From positions 1,676,454-1,740,453 of the forward strand of contig NZ_CP092519.1 of NCBI RefSeq assembly GCF_022430525.1: a stretch of 64,000 bases of DNA, given 5' to 3'. Below are positions 8,297-18,360 of the stretch, one piece after another. Below the pieces are notes generated by a model. That model was given only the letters and a program-made list of their open reading frames with translations. It did no database searches and was not told the DNA's origin. Made by a program: the position numbers and the translations under genes. This DNA comes from Cetobacterium somerae. GTDB lineage: Bacteria > Fusobacteriota > Fusobacteriia > Fusobacteriales > Fusobacteriaceae. Each line of letters opens with the position of its first letter. The stretch's first letter is position 1.

Positions 8297-8324
8297 ATTA
8301 TACCGTATTTCTATTCATTTTTAA
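8297..8324 (-). promoter_or_regulatory. Candidate promoter for ptsI
   Basis: On the minus strand TATAAT (8302-8297) with a weak -35 TTTAAA 17 bases upstream. A further TATAAT-like motif lies higher in the intergenic region, so the exact promoter is uncertain. Confidence 0.45.
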
Positions 8325-8381
8325 ACTATTATTTGATTATAATTACTTTTTTAAAAAAAATAATTTTTTTCAAAAAAAGTA

Positions 8382-8410
8382 TTGACATTTTTTTTTTTTT
8401 ATATTATATT
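8382..8410 (+). promoter_or_regulatory. Promoter of the hrcA heat-shock operon
   Basis: Consensus TTGACA (8382-8387), a 17-base spacer that is mostly a 13-base T run, and TATATT (8405-8410). The CIRCE operator begins about 10 bases downstream, overlapping the expected transcription start. Confidence 0.88.
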
Positions 8411-8420
8411 AATTGCAAGA

Positions 8421-8447
8421 TTAGCACTCTACCATGATGAGTGCTAA
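8421..8447 (+). promoter_or_regulatory. CIRCE operator (HrcA binding site)
   Basis: A perfect inverted repeat TTAGCACTC (8421-8429), nine-base spacer, GAGTGCTAA (8439-8447). This equals the CIRCE consensus. HrcA bound here represses transcription of hrcA-grpE-dnaK-dnaJ until heat or misfolded protein relieves it. It is placed at the promoter's start site and 25 bases before the hrcA ATG. Confidence 0.98.
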
Positions 8448-8471
8448 TAAAAAGTTAAAAAGGGTGATTTT

Positions 8472-9467
8472 ATGGTTGTCAGTGATAGAGAAAAGCTCGT
8501 TCTTAGTGCCATTATAGATTTTTATCTTCTTTCAGGAGAAACAATCGGTTCTAGAACTCTTGTTAAAAAATATAATATAGATCTATCCTCTGCAACAATA
8601 AGAAATGTAATGTCTGATTTAGAGGATATGGGATTTATTTCAAAAACTCATACTTCTTCCGGAAGAATACCCACAGATAAAGGTTATAAATTTTATTTAG
8701 AAGAGCTTCTAAAAATTGAAAAACTTTCAAGAGAAGAACAAGCTAGAATAAATTCTGTTTATGATATTAAAATGAGAGAATTAGATTCTGTCTTGAAAAA
8801 AACTTCAATGCTTTTATCTAAATTAACTAATTATGTTGGAATTGTTATTGAACCTACGCATAAAAAGGAAAAAATAAAAAAAGTTGAACTAGTTCATATT
8901 GATGACTATATGGCTATGGCCGTTATCGTCATGGAAAATAAAAGTGTTCGAACTAAAAAAATTTTTTTCGAAGAGGTGTGTAGCCAGAGTGAGCTCTTAA
9001 AGTTATCACAACGAATTAATAACGAAATAAGAAATAGTTCTGTTGAATCACACGAAATTGAAAAAATTATTGATTTTGTTTATAGCGAAGTAGAAGGAAA
9101 GCTTTTTCTAGAAAATTCATCTGAAATATTTAGAGATAAACAAGTCAATGAAATTAGTGACGTTTTAGATATTTTTTCTAAAAGAGAAAAAATAAAAGAA
9201 CTTTTCGAAGAGGCAATTAAATCTAGACCTTTTAAAGAGGGTGAAGTCAACGTTATTTTTGGCGAAGAATTAGCCGTAAAGGGATTAGAAGATTATAGCT
9301 TTGTATATTCTGTTTATAATATGGATAATTCTCCAGGTATAATTGGTGTTATGGGACCTAAACGAATGTCTTATTCGAAAACTATGGGTCTTATACAGCA
9401 TGTTACAAAAGAGGTTAACAAAGTTATAAAAGAAATAAGTAATGAAGGAGATAGTGATGGCAGATAA
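8472..9467 (+). CDS. hrcA: Heat-inducible transcription repressor HrcA
   Basis: 331 residues, normal length. The N-terminus is the winged-helix DNA-binding domain (SDREKLVLSAIIDFYLLSGE, then LSSATIRNVMSDLEDMG and the wing TSSGRIPTDKGYKFY), which is nearly diagnostic of HrcA; the rest is the GAF-like dimer and inserted domains. It represses its own operon through the CIRCE element immediately upstream. Its stop overlaps the start of grpE by 11 bases, so the two are translationally coupled. Confidence 0.97.
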   Translation: MVVSDREKLVLSAIIDFYLLSGETIGSRTLVKKYNIDLSSATIRNVMSDLEDMGFISKTHTSSGRIPTDKGYKFYLEELLKIEKLSREEQARINSVYDIKMRELDSVLKKTSMLLSKLTNYVGIVIEPTHKKEKIKKVELVHIDDYMAMAVIVMENKSVRTKKIFFEEVCSQSELLKLSQRINNEIRNSSVESHEIEKIIDFVYSEVEGKLFLENSSEIFRDKQVNEISDVLDIFSKREKIKELFEEAIKSRPFKEGEVNVIFGEELAVKGLEDYSFVYSVYNMDNSPGIIGVMGPKRMSYSKTMGLIQHVTKEVNKVIKEISNEGDSDGR

Positions 9468-9999
9468 AGAAATAAAAGAAGAAATAGTTGAAGAAATAAT
9501 TAACGATACAGAAAATAAAAATGAAAATATAGAGACTATGTCTCAAGAAGATGAAATCAAAAAATTAAAGGGTGAAGTTGAAGATTGGAAAAATTCTTAC
9601 TTAAGAAAACAAGCTGATTTCCAAAACTTTACAAAAAGAAAAGAGAAAGAATTTGATGATTTAAAAGCTTTTGCTTCTGAAAAGGTAGTAGTAAAAGTTT
9701 TAGATATAATTGATAATCTTGAAAGAGCTATCGCCGCTTCTTCTGAAACAAAAGATTTTGATTCTCTTGTTAAAGGTGTTGAATTAACTCTTTCTCAAAT
9801 GAAAAGCACTGTCGCTAGTGAAGGTGTTGAAGCTATAGAAACTGAAAAAGCTACATTTGATCCTCATTTACATATGGCTGTTTCTGTTGAAGACTCAGCA
9901 GATTATGCTAATGACGAGATTATAGCAGAATTTCAAAAAGGTTATAAAATGAAGGGAAAAGTTATTAGACCCTCAATGGTTAAAGTTTGTAAAAAATAA
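9457..9999 (+). CDS. grpE: Nucleotide exchange factor GrpE
   Basis: Releases ADP from DnaK. About 180 residues: an acidic, Glu/Lys-rich coiled-coil N-terminus followed by the GrpE core (LRKQADFQNFTKRKEKE and, near the C-terminus, VIRPSMVKVCKK). The open frame starts at ATG 9442, but AAGGAG at 9445-9450 lies downstream of that codon and 6 bases before ATG 9457, so 9457 (MADKEIKEE) is the start. Second gene of the CIRCE operon. Confidence 0.96.
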   Translation: MADKEIKEEIVEEIINDTENKNENIETMSQEDEIKKLKGEVEDWKNSYLRKQADFQNFTKRKEKEFDDLKAFASEKVVVKVLDIIDNLERAIAASSETKDFDSLVKGVELTLSQMKSTVASEGVEAIETEKATFDPHLHMAVSVEDSADYANDEIIAEFQKGYKMKGKVIRPSMVKVCKK

Positions 10000-10035
10000 A
10001 ATTAAAAAATTCAGATATATTAGGAGGTTTTTTAA

Positions 10036-11847
<1,812 letters not shown>

Positions 11848-11874
11848 TATTAGTAATTAATATATACTTTACTT

Positions 11875-11905
11875 AAGGGATAGAGATGACTCTATCCCTT
11901 ATTTT
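11875..11905 (+). terminator. Hairpin between dnaK and dnaJ (partial terminator or mRNA stabiliser)
   Basis: AAGGGATAGAG and CTCTATCCCTT form an 11-bp perfect stem with the 4-base loop ATGA, followed only by ATTTT. The weak U-run suggests incomplete termination, so that dnaJ is made at a lower level than dnaK, or 3' end protection after processing. Confidence 0.65.
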
Positions 11906-11927
11906 AAGAAATGGAGGATTTTTGTAA

Positions 11928-13097
11928 ATGGCTAAAAGAGACTTTTATGAAGTTTTAGGGGTTGCTAAGGGGGCATCTGATACTGAAATAAAAAAAGCAT
12001 ATAGAAAAGCTGCTATGAAGTATCACCCAGATAAATTTAGTGGTGCTAGTGATACTGAAAAAAAAGAAGCTGAGGATAAATTTAAAGAGGTTAATGAAGC
12101 ATACCAAGTTCTTTCGGATGAAAATAAAAGAGCTCAATATGATAGATTTGGTCACGCTGCTTTTGAAAACGGTGGCGGTACTGGTGCCGGTGGCTTTGGT
12201 GGCTTCGGTGGTGGCTTTGAAGATTTAGGAGATATTTTCGGATCATTTTTTGGTGGAAGTGGTGGCTTCGGTGGTTTTGGTGGCTTCGGTGGTTCTCGTC
12301 AAAGAGGTCCAGAACCTGGTGAAGATTTAAGATATAATCTTGAACTAACTTTAGAGGAAGCAGCAAAAGGTGTAGAAAAAACATTAAAATATAAAAGAAC
12401 TGGAACTTGTGAAACTTGTCATGGTACTGGAGCTCAAGATGGTTCTAAAATGACTAAATGTTCTAAATGTAATGGTACTGGAACTATAAACGTTACTCAA
12501 AGAACTGTTTTTGGAAATTTTCAAACAACACAAGAATGTGATGCTTGTCATGGTAAAGGCGAAGTTCCTGAAAAAAAATGTAAAAAATGTCATGGTACTG
12601 GAATTGATACAGAAACTGTTGAAAAAACAATTAAGATTCCTGCTGGTATTGATGATGGGCAAAAACTTAGACTTTCTGGAATGGGTAATGCTAGTACAGA
12701 AGGTGGTCCTAATGGTGATTTATATGTCTATATAACTGTTAAACATCACCCATTCTTCGAGAGAAATGGGGAGGATATAATTTGTAATGTACCAATTACT
12801 TTTGCTCAAGCAGCTCTTGGGGGAGATATCGAAATCCCTACACTAAATGGTAAGAAAACAATTAAGATTCCTGCTGGAACTCAGAATGATAAAATGTTCA
12901 GATTAAAAGGAGAAGGAATTAAAAATCCTAGAAGTCCTTACACTGGTGATCAAATTGTTAGAATTAAAATTGAAGTTCCTGTTAATTTAAATACTGACCA
13001 ACAAGAGCTTTTAAAGAAATTCGACGAAAGTCTAAAAGATAAAAATCATAAAGATAATAAAAACTTCTTTGATAAACTAAAAGATTTCTTCGCTTAA
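11928..13097 (+). CDS. dnaJ: Chaperone protein DnaJ (type I Hsp40)
   Basis: 389 residues with all type I parts: J domain with YHPDK near residue 33, a long Gly/Phe-rich region of repeated GGFGG units (about 75-122), four CxxCxGxG zinc motifs ([32 protein letters not shown]), and the C-terminal client-binding domain. It delivers unfolded proteins to DnaK and stimulates its ATPase. The Gly/Phe region is encoded by repetitive GGTGGCTTCGGT-like DNA, which creates spurious open frames on the other strand. Fourth gene of the CIRCE operon. Confidence 0.99.
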   Translation: MAKRDFYEVLGVAKGASDTEIKKAYRKAAMKYHPDKFSGASDTEKKEAEDKFKEVNEAYQVLSDENKRAQYDRFGHAAFENGGGTGAGGFGGFGGGFEDLGDIFGSFFGGSGGFGGFGGFGGSRQRGPEPGEDLRYNLELTLEEAAKGVEKTLKYKRTGTCETCHGTGAQDGSKMTKCSKCNGTGTINVTQRTVFGNFQTTQECDACHGKGEVPEKKCKKCHGTGIDTETVEKTIKIPAGIDDGQKLRLSGMGNASTEGGPNGDLYVYITVKHHPFFERNGEDIICNVPITFAQAALGGDIEIPTLNGKKTIKIPAGTQNDKMFRLKGEGIKNPRSPYTGDQIVRIKIEVPVNLNTDQQELLKKFDESLKDKNHKDNKNFFDKLKDFFA

Positions 13098-13108
13098 AAA
13101 TTATTGAA

Positions 13109-13137
13109 AAGTATACCACCTTGTGGTATACTTGTCT
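13109..13137 (+). terminator. Strong hairpin after dnaJ
   Basis: AAGTATACCAC/GTGGTATACTT is an 11-bp perfect stem with a CTT loop, followed by a poor T tract (TTGTCTT). Probably a weak terminator closing the heat-shock genes, allowing some read-through to yajC. Confidence 0.65.
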
Positions 13138-13170
13138 TAGAAAAATTATATTATCTAAGGGGGCTATAAG

Positions 13171-13443
13171 ATGAACGAATTATTTGCTAAATATGGTGGA
13201 ATGATACTTACTTTTGCTATTTGGGCGGCTGTATTCTATTTTCTACTTATTTTACCAAACAAAAAGAAGCAAAAGAAACATCAAGAAATGTTGGACTCAT
13301 TAAAAGAGGGAGCTGAAGTTGTTACTAATGGTGGTATCAAAGGTACTATATCTAGTATTGGCCCTGAGTTCTTAACTATTAGAGTTGATAAAGGTGTTAA
13401 CATCCAAGTGCTTAAGAATTCTATTTCAAGAGTTTTAAAATAA
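13171..13443 (+). CDS. yajC: Preprotein translocase accessory subunit YajC
   Basis: 90 residues: one N-terminal membrane helix (about 10-29) ending in the family pattern LPNKKKQKKHQEML, then a small soluble domain with VVTNGGIKGTI. YajC associates with SecDF-YidC at the inner membrane. secD and secF are not adjacent here, unlike in many genomes. AAGGGGG ribosome binding site, and its own terminator-like hairpin follows. Confidence 0.93.
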   Translation: MNELFAKYGGMILTFAIWAAVFYFLLILPNKKKQKKHQEMLDSLKEGAEVVTNGGIKGTISSIGPEFLTIRVDKGVNIQVLKNSISRVLK

Positions 13444-13456
13444 AAATATTTACAAA

Positions 13457-13490
13457 AGGATGGAATTGGTATACTTTTCCATCCTATTTT
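13457..13490 (+). terminator. Intrinsic terminator after yajC
   Basis: GGATGGAA (13458-13465) and TTCCATCC (13477-13484) form an 8-bp stem with an 11-base loop, followed by TATTTTATTATT. Its position also argues against the amidase starting at 13460. Confidence 0.75.
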
Positions 13491-13516
13491 ATTATTCTAG
13501 ATCAATGGAGAAATTT

Positions 13517-14548
13517 ATGAAAAAATACCTTATATTTTTTATCTTTTGTTTATTTTCATTAACTATATTTGCTAATAGCACAATAAAAAAAGTTAGACTT
13601 AATAATAATCCTCCACAATTAGTCTTTGATATTTCTAGCACTGTTAAACCTAAATATAATTCTAGTTATGATGAATATAATCGATTAATTTTTCTTGAAA
13701 TTGAAAAAGTTAAAATGGGAACAAAACTAAATAGTTCAAGTCTTTCTGGTAAAAATATTGAAAAAATAGATATGATTGACTATGGTTCAAATGTTGGATT
13801 TTTTATAAAATTAAAAAAAGGATCAGGTCATAAAGTTTACTCTTTATCTAATCCACATAGAATTGTTATAGATTTAAAAGCTACTAACTCTTCTAAAAAA
13901 GAGTTTACTGTAGCTATTGATGCAGGACATGGTGGGAAAGATCCAGGAGCAATCGGATTTAATAAGTATAAAGAAAAAGAGATTGCTTTAGCTGTAGCAA
14001 AGAAATTACAAAGTAAACTCTCTAAAGATTTTAATGTTATCATGACTAGAAGTAACGATACTTTTATTAGTCTTTCTGAAAGAAGTCGAATTGCTAATCG
14101 AGGAAAGGCAGATATTTTTGTAAGTTTACATTTAAATGCATCTAAAAATTCATCAGCTCAAGGAATGGAAATATTTTATTTTTCAAAAAAATCATCTCCT
14201 TATGCTGAAAAAATTGCATCTTACGAAAATAGCTTTGGCGAAAAATATGGAGAAAAAACAACTAGTATAGCTCAAATTATGGGAGAACTTGCATATAACA
14301 AAAATATGGAAAAATCTATAACTATTGCTAGGCCATTAAATTCATCTCTTTCTAAAAGATTAGGTATGAGGGATAGAGGAATCTACGGAGCTAACTTTGC
14401 TGTTCTAAGAGGATTTAACGGCCCTGGTATCCTTGTTGAGCTTGGATTTATAACAAATAAATCTGACGTAACTAAGCTCTCTAGAGATGCAAATCAAAAT
14501 ATTATGGCAGATGAACTAGCAAATAAAATTAGATCATTTTTCTATTAG
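13517..14548 (+). CDS. N-acetylmuramoyl-L-alanine amidase with AMIN-like N-terminus
   Basis: Zinc amidase (Amidase_3) that cuts the stem peptide from peptidoglycan, as in daughter-cell separation. 343 residues: signal peptide KYLIFFIFCLFSLTIFAN, an AMIN-like beta domain (about 24-125), and the catalytic domain with zinc ligands in DAGHGGKDPGA, KEKEIAL and SLHLNAS and the catalytic Glu in VELGFITN. The frame is open from 13460, but that stretch is the yajC terminator; ATG 13517 has GGAG 6 bases upstream and gives a clean signal peptide. Likely periplasmic. Resembles AmiC; I leave the symbol blank. Confidence 0.92.
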   Translation: MKKYLIFFIFCLFSLTIFANSTIKKVRLNNNPPQLVFDISSTVKPKYNSSYDEYNRLIFLEIEKVKMGTKLNSSSLSGKNIEKIDMIDYGSNVGFFIKLKKGSGHKVYSLSNPHRIVIDLKATNSSKKEFTVAIDAGHGGKDPGAIGFNKYKEKEIALAVAKKLQSKLSKDFNVIMTRSNDTFISLSERSRIANRGKADIFVSLHLNASKNSSAQGMEIFYFSKKSSPYAEKIASYENSFGEKYGEKTTSIAQIMGELAYNKNMEKSITIARPLNSSLSKRLGMRDRGIYGANFAVLRGFNGPGILVELGFITNKSDVTKLSRDANQNIMADELANKIRSFFY

Positions 14549-14556
14549 GAGGTTTT

Positions 14557-15096
14557 ATGTCACATAAATTAAAAATTTTTTTAGTCATTTTAATAGCTCT
14601 TGCTATCACTACTGGAGTATATTCAAATAAAGTAAACAAAACAAGTGAAACAGTAACAAATATATCTACTCCTACTTTAGAGACTATTCAAAAGACAGAA
14701 ATTACTACCCCAATTTTTTTCCCTAATTTAAAACAAGGAAAATTATCAAAAGAAGATATTATTTTAAATTCTAATCTATCTAATAAAGAAGATATTTTAA
14801 AAGATATCATATCTCAACTTTTAAAAAAGTTAGAAGAGAAAAACATCTTAAAAAAAGAAAATTTTAAATATGAAGTATACATAAAAAATAGAACTCTTTA
14901 CTTAGATTTAGATTCTAAAATTTTATCTTCTGCAAAAACTCCACAGGAAGAATTACTTTTAATTTATTCTTTTGTAAATAGTTTATTAACTCCTGGTGGA
15001 GCAGATCATATAGTTTTACTTATTAATGGTTCGACTACTGAAAAAGTTAATTTTATTAATATAAGTAAAAGCTATAAACTAAACAGTAATATATAA
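14557..15096 (+). CDS. GerMN-domain exported protein
   Basis: 179 residues. An N-terminal hydrophobic anchor (LKIFLVILIALAITTGVY), a linker, and a C-terminal GerMN-like domain recognisable from EELLLIYSFVNSLLTPGGADHIVLLINGS. GerMN domains occur in the spore germination protein GerM and in envelope lipoproteins of non-sporulating bacteria; no enzymatic activity is known. It follows the amidase by 8 bases with its own AGGAGG site, so a joint role in peptidoglycan remodelling is plausible (inference from adjacency only). Confidence 0.75.
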   Translation: MSHKLKIFLVILIALAITTGVYSNKVNKTSETVTNISTPTLETIQKTEITTPIFFPNLKQGKLSKEDIILNSNLSNKEDILKDIISQLLKKLEEKNILKKENFKYEVYIKNRTLYLDLDSKILSSAKTPQEELLLIYSFVNSLLTPGGADHIVLLINGSTTEKVNFINISKSYKLNSNI

Positions 15097-15102
15097 AATT
15101 TT

Positions 15103-15133
15103 GGGGAGTTTCTATTTTCAGAAACTCCTTTTT
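15103..15133 (+). terminator. Intrinsic terminator between the GerMN gene and yqeK
   Basis: GGAGTTTCT/AGAAACTCC, a 9-bp stem with a 6-base loop, followed by TTTTT. Confidence 0.85.
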
Positions 15134-15152
15134 AAAAATTTGGAGGAATATT

Positions 15153-15716
15153 ATGAATATAGATTTTTTTAAAAAGGAATTAGACGGCATTCTTTCTAAA
15201 AAAAGATATGAACACTCTATAAGAGTTTTAGAAACAGCTCTATCTTTAGGAAAAATTTATAATGCCGATTTAAACAAAATAGCATTAGCTTCTCTTTTAC
15301 ATGATTATGCTAAGGAATTTACAAAAGAAGAACTCCTTAAAATATCTAATGATTATTTTAGAGATGAAACAAAAGATTACTTAACTAATGTTGAGATTTT
15401 ACATAGTTATGTAGCTTCTTACATTGCAAAAGAAAAATTTAAAATTTATGACGATGAAATTTTAAATGCTATAAAATTTCATACAACTGGTCGAAAAAAT
15501 ATGAGTTTAATTGAAAAAATTGTTTATATAGCTGATGCTATTGAACCAAAGAGAAATTATCCTCATGTAGAAAAAATTAGAGATTTAGCTCTAGTAGACT
15601 TAAACAAAGCCATTCTACTAGAAGTTAATAAAAAAATAGAGTATCTTATAAAAGGAGATTACGTCATTCATGTAAACTCTATAGAGATGCGAAATTGGCT
15701 TTTAAAAATAAGCTAA
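15153..15716 (+). CDS. yqeK: YqeK-type HD-domain phosphohydrolase (symmetrical Ap4A hydrolase family)
   Basis: 187 residues. Metal-binding HD residues are seen in HSIRVLETA (His20 region), LLHDYAKEF, and the distal HTTGRKNMS and DAIEP segments, matching the YqeK family, whose studied members hydrolyse Ap4A to two ADP. The usual neighbours (nadD, rsfS) are absent; here it precedes rnr by 12 bases, suggesting co-transcription with rnr-smpB. Confidence 0.88.
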   Translation: MNIDFFKKELDGILSKKRYEHSIRVLETALSLGKIYNADLNKIALASLLHDYAKEFTKEELLKISNDYFRDETKDYLTNVEILHSYVASYIAKEKFKIYDDEILNAIKFHTTGRKNMSLIEKIVYIADAIEPKRNYPHVEKIRDLALVDLNKAILLEVNKKIEYLIKGDYVIHVNSIEMRNWLLKIS

Positions 15717-15728
15717 TAGGAGGATTTT

Positions 15729-17879
15729 ATGAAAACAAGTACAAAATTAGATAAACAACTTGATAAATTAAAAAATATATTAAAAAATAGCAAAGCTTTA
15801 ACTCTTGATGAAATAACTAAAGCTATGGGATGGTCTCCAAAATTTAAAAAAGAAAATAGAGAAATTCTTGAAATTTGGATTAATTCTGGAGAGATTATGA
15901 AAAATAAAAGAAACAAATATAATATTCCTGAAAATTTAGGTTTTATCAAAGGAAAATTTTCCAATATTAAAGGAAAGTTCGGTTTTGTTGATACTGATAC
16001 TGAGGGATACTTTATCCCTAGAAGTAAATTTGGAACAGCTTTAGATGGAGATACTGTTTTAATAAATGTTACAACACCTGAAGGAAAAGGAAAAAAAGAA
16101 GGAGAAATTGTTGAAGTTCTTGTAAGAGAAAAAAACACAATTATAGGAATCTTTGAAAAAAAAGAAAATTTTGGTTTTGTAAGACCAACACAATCTTTTG
16201 GTAGAGATATATATATTCCTAAAAACTTTTTCAATAAAGCTAAGGATGGAGAATTAGTTGTTGTTGACGTAACTTTTTGGGGAAGCGATGAAAAAAAACC
16301 TGAAGGAAAAATTCTCGAATCAATTGGTAACCCTTTCGATACAGACAACATGATTAAAGCTTTAATTCTTAGAGAAGGGTTATCAGAAGAATTTCCAGAT
16401 GATGTTATTGCAGAGGCTCGTCAAATCCCAACTGTAATATCTGAGGATGAAATAAAGAAAAGAAAAGATTTAAGACACCTTCCAATAATAACAATTGATG
16501 GTGACGATGCTAAAGACTTAGATGATGCTGTTTATGTTGAGAAATTAGATAATGGATATTATAAACTTATTGTAGCTATTGCTGATGTTTCTCACTATAT
16601 CCCAACTGGATCTAAATTAGATAAAGAAGCTGAAAAAAGAGGAAATTCTGTTTATTTAGTTGACAGAGTTTTACCAATGTTCCCTAAAGAAATTTCAAAT
16701 GGAATATGCTCTTTAAATCCACATGAAGATAAACTTACATTCTCTGTTGAACTTCTTATTGATCCTCATGGAAGAGCTATCGATGTTCAAACATATAAAT
16801 CAGTTATTAAAACTGCTCACAGAATGACTTATGGAAATGTTAATAAAATTATTGCTAAGGATCCTGAAACTACTGAAAAATATAGTGATATCGCAGATAT
16901 GCTATTTACTATGTTAGAACTTTCTAAGATTATAAGAGCTATCAAATATAACAGAGGTTCTATTGATTTTGATCTTCCTGAAGTTAAAGTTATTTTAGAT
17001 GAAAATAAAAAAGTTAAATACTTAAAAAATATTGAAAGAGGAGAATCAGAAAGAATCATCGAAGACTTTATGATTATGGCTAATGAAGCTGTTGCAGAAA
17101 AACTTTTCTGGTTAGAAATACCTTCTGTTTACAGAGTTCATGAAACTCCTGACCCAGAAAGAGTAAAAACTTTAAGTGAAACTCTTTCTAGATTTGGATA
17201 TAGACTTCACTCTTTTGAAGATATTCATCCTAAAAAATTCCAATCAATTATTGAAGATTCTGAAGCCAGAGGTATCAATATGATTGTACACAAAATGATT
17301 TTAATGTCTCTTAAACAAGCTAGATACGGTGTTGAAAACTTAGGACATTTTGGCCTATCATCTAATTATTATACACATTTTACATCTCCTATTAGAAGAT
17401 ACGCTGATTTACTAATACATAGAATTTTAAATATTGCTATACATGGTTATCCAACTAAAAAGCAATTTGGAACTCTTATAAACTATTTACCAGAGGTTAC
17501 ACAACATATCTCTCAAACAGAAAGAAAAGCTATGAAAGTAGAAGATGAAAGTATTAAAATTAAAATAGTTGAATATATGCTTGATAAAATTGGAGATGAA
17601 TTTAAAGCTACTATAGTTGGATTTAACAATAAAAAAATATTCTTTGAAACAGAAGAACATGTAGAATGTTTCTGGGATGTAACTACAGCTAAAAACTTCT
17701 ATGAATTTGATGAAAATAATTATGTTATGAAAGATTTAGATACAAATAGAGAGTTTCATTTGGGAGATAAAATGGATATTTTAATAGTTAGATCTGATTT
17801 ACAAATGCTTGAAATAGAAGTTGTCCCAACTGAATTTTGTAATGAATATACAGGGAGAAGAAAAGAGGGGAGATTTTAA
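15729..17879 (+). CDS. rnr: Ribonuclease R
   Basis: 716-residue 3'-5' exoribonuclease that digests structured RNA. Order: N-terminal helix-turn-helix-like region, two cold-shock/OB domains (about 75-200), the RNB catalytic domain starting at TIDGDDAKDLDDAVYVE (Asp cluster that binds magnesium), and a C-terminal S1-like domain. RNase R works with tmRNA/SmpB in degrading stalled messages, and its stop overlaps the smpB start by one base (TAATG). Confidence 0.97.
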   Translation: MKTSTKLDKQLDKLKNILKNSKALTLDEITKAMGWSPKFKKENREILEIWINSGEIMKNKRNKYNIPENLGFIKGKFSNIKGKFGFVDTDTEGYFIPRSKFGTALDGDTVLINVTTPEGKGKKEGEIVEVLVREKNTIIGIFEKKENFGFVRPTQSFGRDIYIPKNFFNKAKDGELVVVDVTFWGSDEKKPEGKILESIGNPFDTDNMIKALILREGLSEEFPDDVIAEARQIPTVISEDEIKKRKDLRHLPIITIDGDDAKDLDDAVYVEKLDNGYYKLIVAIADVSHYIPTGSKLDKEAEKRGNSVYLVDRVLPMFPKEISNGICSLNPHEDKLTFSVELLIDPHGRAIDVQTYKSVIKTAHRMTYGNVNKIIAKDPETTEKYSDIADMLFTMLELSKIIRAIKYNRGSIDFDLPEVKVILDENKKVKYLKNIERGESERIIEDFMIMANEAVAEKLFWLEIPSVYRVHETPDPERVKTLSETLSRFGYRLHSFEDIHPKKFQSIIEDSEARGINMIVHKMILMSLKQARYGVENLGHFGLSSNYYTHFTSPIRRYADLLIHRILNIAIHGYPTKKQFGTLINYLPEVTQHISQTERKAMKVEDESIKIKIVEYMLDKIGDEFKATIVGFNNKKIFFETEEHVECFWDVTTAKNFYEFDENNYVMKDLDTNREFHLGDKMDILIVRSDLQMLEIEVVPTEFCNEYTGRRKEGRF

Positions 17880-18322
17880 TGATATTAGCTAATAACAAAA
17901 AAGCTTTTTTTGACTACTTTATTGAAGACAGATTTGAGGCTGGAATTGAACTAGTTGGTAGTGAGGTTAAATCTATAAAAGCTGGGAAAACCAGTATTAA
18001 AGAGTCTTTTATTAGAATAATAAACAATGAAATTTTTATCATGGGTATGACTGTTGTTCCATGGTCTTTTGGTAGTGTTTATAATCCCGATGAAAGAAGA
18101 GTTAGAAAATTGCTTTTACATAAAGGAGAGATTAAAAAATTACACGAAAAAGTTATGCAAAAAGGATATACAATAGTCCCACTAAATATACATTTATCTA
18201 AGGGATTTGTCAAAGTAGAAATTGCTTTAGCTAGAGGTAAGAAAAATTATGATAAACGTGACTCTTTAGCAAAAAAAGATCAACAAAGAAGTATTGAGAG
18301 AGAAGTAAAAGAAAGATATTAA
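17879..18322 (+). CDS. smpB: SsrA-binding protein SmpB
   Basis: 147 residues, normal length. Family segments: ANNKKAFFDYFIEDRFEAGIE-like N-terminus, GSEVKSIKAGK, and the basic C-terminal tail GKKNYDKRDSLAKKD. It carries alanyl-tmRNA into the A site of stalled ribosomes. Translationally coupled to rnr. Its RNA partner ssrA is encoded about 35 kb away at 53184-53531. Confidence 0.98.
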   Translation: MILANNKKAFFDYFIEDRFEAGIELVGSEVKSIKAGKTSIKESFIRIINNEIFIMGMTVVPWSFGSVYNPDERRVRKLLLHKGEIKKLHEKVMQKGYTIVPLNIHLSKGFVKVEIALARGKKNYDKRDSLAKKDQQRSIEREVKERY

Positions 18323-18323
18323 T

Positions 18324-18355
18324 AAAAAAAGCAGATAAATTATCTGCTTTTTTTG
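18324..18355 (+). terminator. Bidirectional terminator between smpB and fadL-like gene
   Basis: GCAGATA/TATCTGC 7-bp stem, extended by AAAAAAA on the left and TTTTTTT on the right, so it can end transcription from both converging genes. Confidence 0.9.
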
Positions 18356-18360
18356 TTCTA

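Noticed and set aside
8388-8400. 13-base T run as a phase-variation tract
   Set aside because: It lies inside the 17-base spacer of the hrcA promoter. A length change could alter expression, but in this AT-rich genome it may be chance; no evidence of variability from one sequence.
12170-12300. Short repeats in dnaJ as a CRISPR-like or repeat array
   Set aside because: They are codon-periodic GGTGGCTTCGGT-type repeats encoding the Gly/Phe linker, with no spacers.
12040-12735. Several overlapping open frames inside dnaJ on both strands
   Set aside because: They are frame shadows of the repetitive Gly/Phe-coding and zinc-finger DNA; no ribosome binding sites or recognisable products.
13460-13516. 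Amidase start at ATG 13460
   Set aside because: That stretch is the yajC terminator hairpin; ATG 13517 has the better ribosome binding site and a proper signal peptide.
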